A stretch of 6,870 nucleotides of DNA from the NCBI GenBank assembly GCA_021815535.1, contig JAKAGL010000126.1:1-6870 (forward strand), in the 5' to 3' direction. Within the stretch, counting starts at the first letter, position 1. Each line of letters opens with the position of its first letter. This document shows positions 5,239 to 6,870 of the stretch, in pieces. Below the pieces are notes generated by a model. It was not told where the DNA came from. It did not search any database and saw only the letters and a program-made list of their open reading frames with translations. This stretch comes from a bacterium (GTDB lineage Bacteria > Nitrospinota_A > UBA7883 > JACRGQ01). Position numbers and translations under genes: made by a program.

Positions 5239-6069
5239 ATGCCGCAATTCTATTCTCTCAACGGAACGATCATGGAGCGCTCCGCGTGCGTTCTTTCCCC
5301 GTTCGACCGGAGCTTCATGCTGGGGGACGGGTTGTTTGAAACGGTGCTGGTGCGCGGGGCCGCGGCCGTGTGGCTGCGCGAACATTACGAACGGATGAAA
5401 GCCAGCGCTGCGGTTTTTGGCATCGCGTTCCCCTTCTCATGTGACGGCGTTGCCGAATGGTGCGCGCGGATTATCGAAGCCGAGAAAGTGACGGACGGTT
5501 TTTGCCGGATCGCGCTTTCACGCGGCACATCGCGTACCGGACGCTTCACCGATTTGCCGGACGATACGCGGATGATCATCATTGCGGGAAGCGCCGCGCC
5601 ACGCGCCGGTATGCCGGCCGTCACCGCCGCCGCCGCGCCGTGGCCCGTCAACGAACACGATCCGGTGGTGCGCCACAAAACCGCATCGCGCATCGGTGGA
5701 GTCTATGCGAAGACCCGCGCAACTGAAAGTGGTGTTGACGAGCTGCTTTTTTGCAATACGCAAGGGGCGGTGGCCGAAGGAATTTTTTCCAATGTCTTCT
5801 GGATGAAAGGACAGGAATTGTTCACCCCGTCGCCAGAGTGCGGCATCCTTCCGGGAATAGCGCGGGAGAAAGTCTTAAATGCCGCGCGGAAACTCGGCAT
5901 GAAAACCAATGTTGGCGCCTATGCCATCGATGCGGTGCGCGGCGCGGAAGAGATTTTTTTCACCAACTCCCTGATGCTGATTTCACGCTGCAGCAAGTTT
6001 TGCGGCGAAGTAAAGGATTCAAACTGTGTAATGAATGCGCTGGAACGCCTAATTTTTTCAGAACTGTAG
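5239..6069 (+). CDS. Class IV PLP-dependent enzyme, aminodeoxychorismate lyase-like
   Basis: This is a 276-residue fold-type IV PLP enzyme. The catalytic Lys147 lies in RHKT, Glu180 in AVAEGIFSN (which contacts the cofactor ring) and Arg52 in HYERM. FMLGDGLFET near residues 27-36 and CGILPGIARE near 201-210 are standard class IV motifs. The segment FFTNSLMLI (240-248) resembles the TNALM motif of aminodeoxychorismate lyase (PabC), which makes p-aminobenzoate for folate. Branched-chain and D-amino-acid aminotransferases share the fold but usually differ here, so PabC is the best but not certain assignment. In-frame starts exist at 5203, 5230 and 5239. None has a Shine-Dalgarno. 5239 is preferred because a TAAAAT hexamer overlaps 5230 and because MPQFYSLNGTI is the expected family start. 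No pabA or pabB partner is adjacent. The stop is immediately followed by the rRNA control region. Confidence 0.9.
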   Translation: MPQFYSLNGTIMERSACVLSPFDRSFMLGDGLFETVLVRGAAAVWLREHYERMKASAAVFGIAFPFSCDGVAEWCARIIEAEKVTDGFCRIALSRGTSRTGRFTDLPDDTRMIIIAGSAAPRAGMPAVTAAAAPWPVNEHDPVVRHKTASRIGGVYAKTRATESGVDELLFCNTQGAVAEGIFSNVFWMKGQELFTPSPECGILPGIAREKVLNAARKLGMKTNVGAYAIDAVRGAEEIFFTNSLMLISRCSKFCGEVKDSNCVMNALERLIFSEL

Positions 6070-6121
6070 CAATTGCGTACTGCGGTGCGTAAAATAATCC
6101 GATTTTTTTCGCTGGAATCGA

Positions 6122-6149
6122 TTGACTTTTTTTCCATCCGGCGTAGCAT
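6122..6149 (+). promoter_or_regulatory. rRNA promoter P1
   Basis: TTGACT (6122-6127), a 16-base spacer and TAGCAT (6144-6149). An AT-rich tract with a run of T residues lies directly upstream and could serve as an UP element. Confidence 0.65.
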
Positions 6150-6220
6150 AAATGGCGTGGAGGACATCGTTTGACCCGCGCCTGGCGCGGTGATGATGAA
6201 TGGTTGATCCCCCCTTAAAA

Positions 6221-6245
6221 GATTTTGAAAAAAGATTTTGAAAAA
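6221..6245 (+). repeat. Tandem 12-base repeat, probable UP element of P2
   Basis: GATTTTGAAAAA occurs at 6221-6232 and again at 6234-6245, directly before the P2 -35 box. The 13-base step and A/T tracts fit binding of RNA polymerase alpha C-terminal domains, though this is inferred from composition and position. Confidence 0.55.
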
Positions 6246-6249
6246 GTGG

Positions 6250-6277
6250 TTGACTAATTCTCCGGCTCTGGTAGTAT
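6250..6277 (+). promoter_or_regulatory. rRNA promoter P2
   Basis: TTGACT (6250-6255), a 16-base spacer and TAGTAT (6272-6277). It has the same spacing and -35 as P1, with an A/T-rich repeat immediately upstream. Confidence 0.75.
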
Positions 6278-6337
6278 TCACCCTTCCTGATTGAGGAGCG
6301 GCGGTGCCGAAAGGCGCTGACGAAGGAAGTGACCGGT

Positions 6338-6396
6338 TGAAGATTTGAAAATAAATTAAAAAAACCGGTTGACAAAAACCTCAGATTAGATAGAAT
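6338..6396 (+). promoter_or_regulatory. rRNA promoter P3 with AT-rich upstream tract
   Basis: TTGACA (6369-6374, full consensus), a 16-base spacer and TAGAAT (6391-6396). It is preceded by an almost pure A/T tract (about 6341-6363) that looks like a strong UP element. Predicted start near 6403. This is the best of the three promoters. Confidence 0.8.
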
Positions 6397-6402
6397 CATA
6401 AC

Positions 6403-6424
6403 TTCCTGCTGAAAACAGCAGGAG
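6403..6424 (+). other. Hairpin at the predicted 5' end of the P3 transcript
   Basis: TCCTGCTG (6404-6411), loop AAAA, CAGCAGGA (6416-6423): a perfect 8-bp stem, extendable by one G-U pair. It falls exactly at the start expected from P3, so the P3 transcript would begin with a stem-loop. Confidence 0.6.
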
Positions 6425-6501
6425 TGGACATTGAAATGGTTAAACGAAAGAAATTGGTCATGCGGGTTTCCGGATGGAACGCGCTTTAAACGGCGTGAAC
6501 C

Positions 6502-6514
6502 GTCCTTTGAATTT
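6502..6514 (+). promoter_or_regulatory. boxA-like antitermination site
   Basis: GTCCTTTGAATTT resembles the boxA of rRNA leaders (TGYTCTTTRAMA type) and stands about 55 bases before the 16S start, the usual place. Such sites recruit the Nus factor complex to prevent Rho termination. A second weaker match, GCGCTTTAAA, is at 6481-6490. No boxB is obvious. Confidence 0.5.
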
Positions 6515-6556
6515 AGTATAGAACCCTAAGAATATATAAGCTCAGGGTACAAATTT

Positions 6557-6870
<314 letters not shown>

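Larger units (their letters stand above)
6070..6556 (+). other. rRNA operon control and leader region
   Basis: This AT-rich non-coding stretch of 487 bases lies between the PLP enzyme and the 16S gene. It carries three promoters in tandem (-35 boxes at 6122, 6250 and 6369), AT-rich tracts before each, a CCGCGC-CTG-GCGCGG hairpin (6176-6190) between the first two, a hairpin at the last predicted start and a boxA-like sequence. Open frames on the minus strand here have no supporting features. Confidence 0.8.

Noticed and set aside
5919..6399. Minus-strand frames across the rRNA control region
   Set aside because: They cover the tandem rRNA promoters and the 3' end of the PLP gene, and have no start signals or domains.
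6507..6540. TTGAAT followed by TATATA as a fourth rRNA promoter
   Set aside because: The spacing is about 20 bases, and a start here would omit the boxA-like site and most of the leader.

Overview
This is a moderately GC-rich bacterial chromosomal window. It ends inside the 5' part of a 16S rRNA gene. The rRNA begins with the canonical 27F site, followed by a stretch (…GAACGCTGGCGGCGTGCCTAACACATGC…) common in Deltaproteobacteria, Nitrospinota and related Gram-negative lineages. Four exported-protein candidates with Sec signals or multiple membrane spans fit a didermic organism. I cannot place it more precisely without a 16S search; Nitrospinota or a delta-proteobacterial relative is a guess.

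Layout from left to right. (1) The C-terminal two thirds of a bacteriohemerythrin (+) runs off the left edge. (2) A secreted MORN-repeat protein (-) converges on it, with a small inverted repeat at the junction and a good sigma-70-type promoter. (3) A 142-aa helical protein (+) looks like a divergent hemerythrin-type bundle. (4) A periplasmic dienelactone-hydrolase-family protein (+) follows. (5) A convergent intergenic region carries two GC-rich hairpins and a dispersed-repeat-like element (8-bp stem with GCAA loop). (6) A two-gene ABC-2 export operon (-) has its ATPase and permease coupled through an ATGA overlap. (7) A divergent non-coding gap of about 380 bases follows. (8) Next is a small secreted cysteine-containing protein (+). 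(9) A class IV PLP enzyme, most like aminodeoxychorismate lyase, is next (+). (10) A ribosomal RNA control region of about 490 bases contains three tandem promoters of nearly identical architecture (TTGAC, 16-bp spacer, TAGNAT), AT-rich upstream tracts, a perfect hairpin at the predicted +1 of the last promoter and a boxA-like sequence. (11) The 16S rRNA gene start closes the window.

Apart from the ABC operon, the genes look like single-gene units rather than one pathway. The two hemerythrin-type proteins lie within 750 bases of each other and could share an oxygen- or iron-related role, but this is inference. The clearest unusual features are regulatory: the triplicated rRNA promoter array, two genes whose start codons sit 7 nt after a -10-like element without a Shine-Dalgarno sequence (possible leaderless mRNAs), and several precise palindromes. 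I see no mobile element, CRISPR array, phage gene or defence system, and nothing that clearly amounts to an undescribed system.
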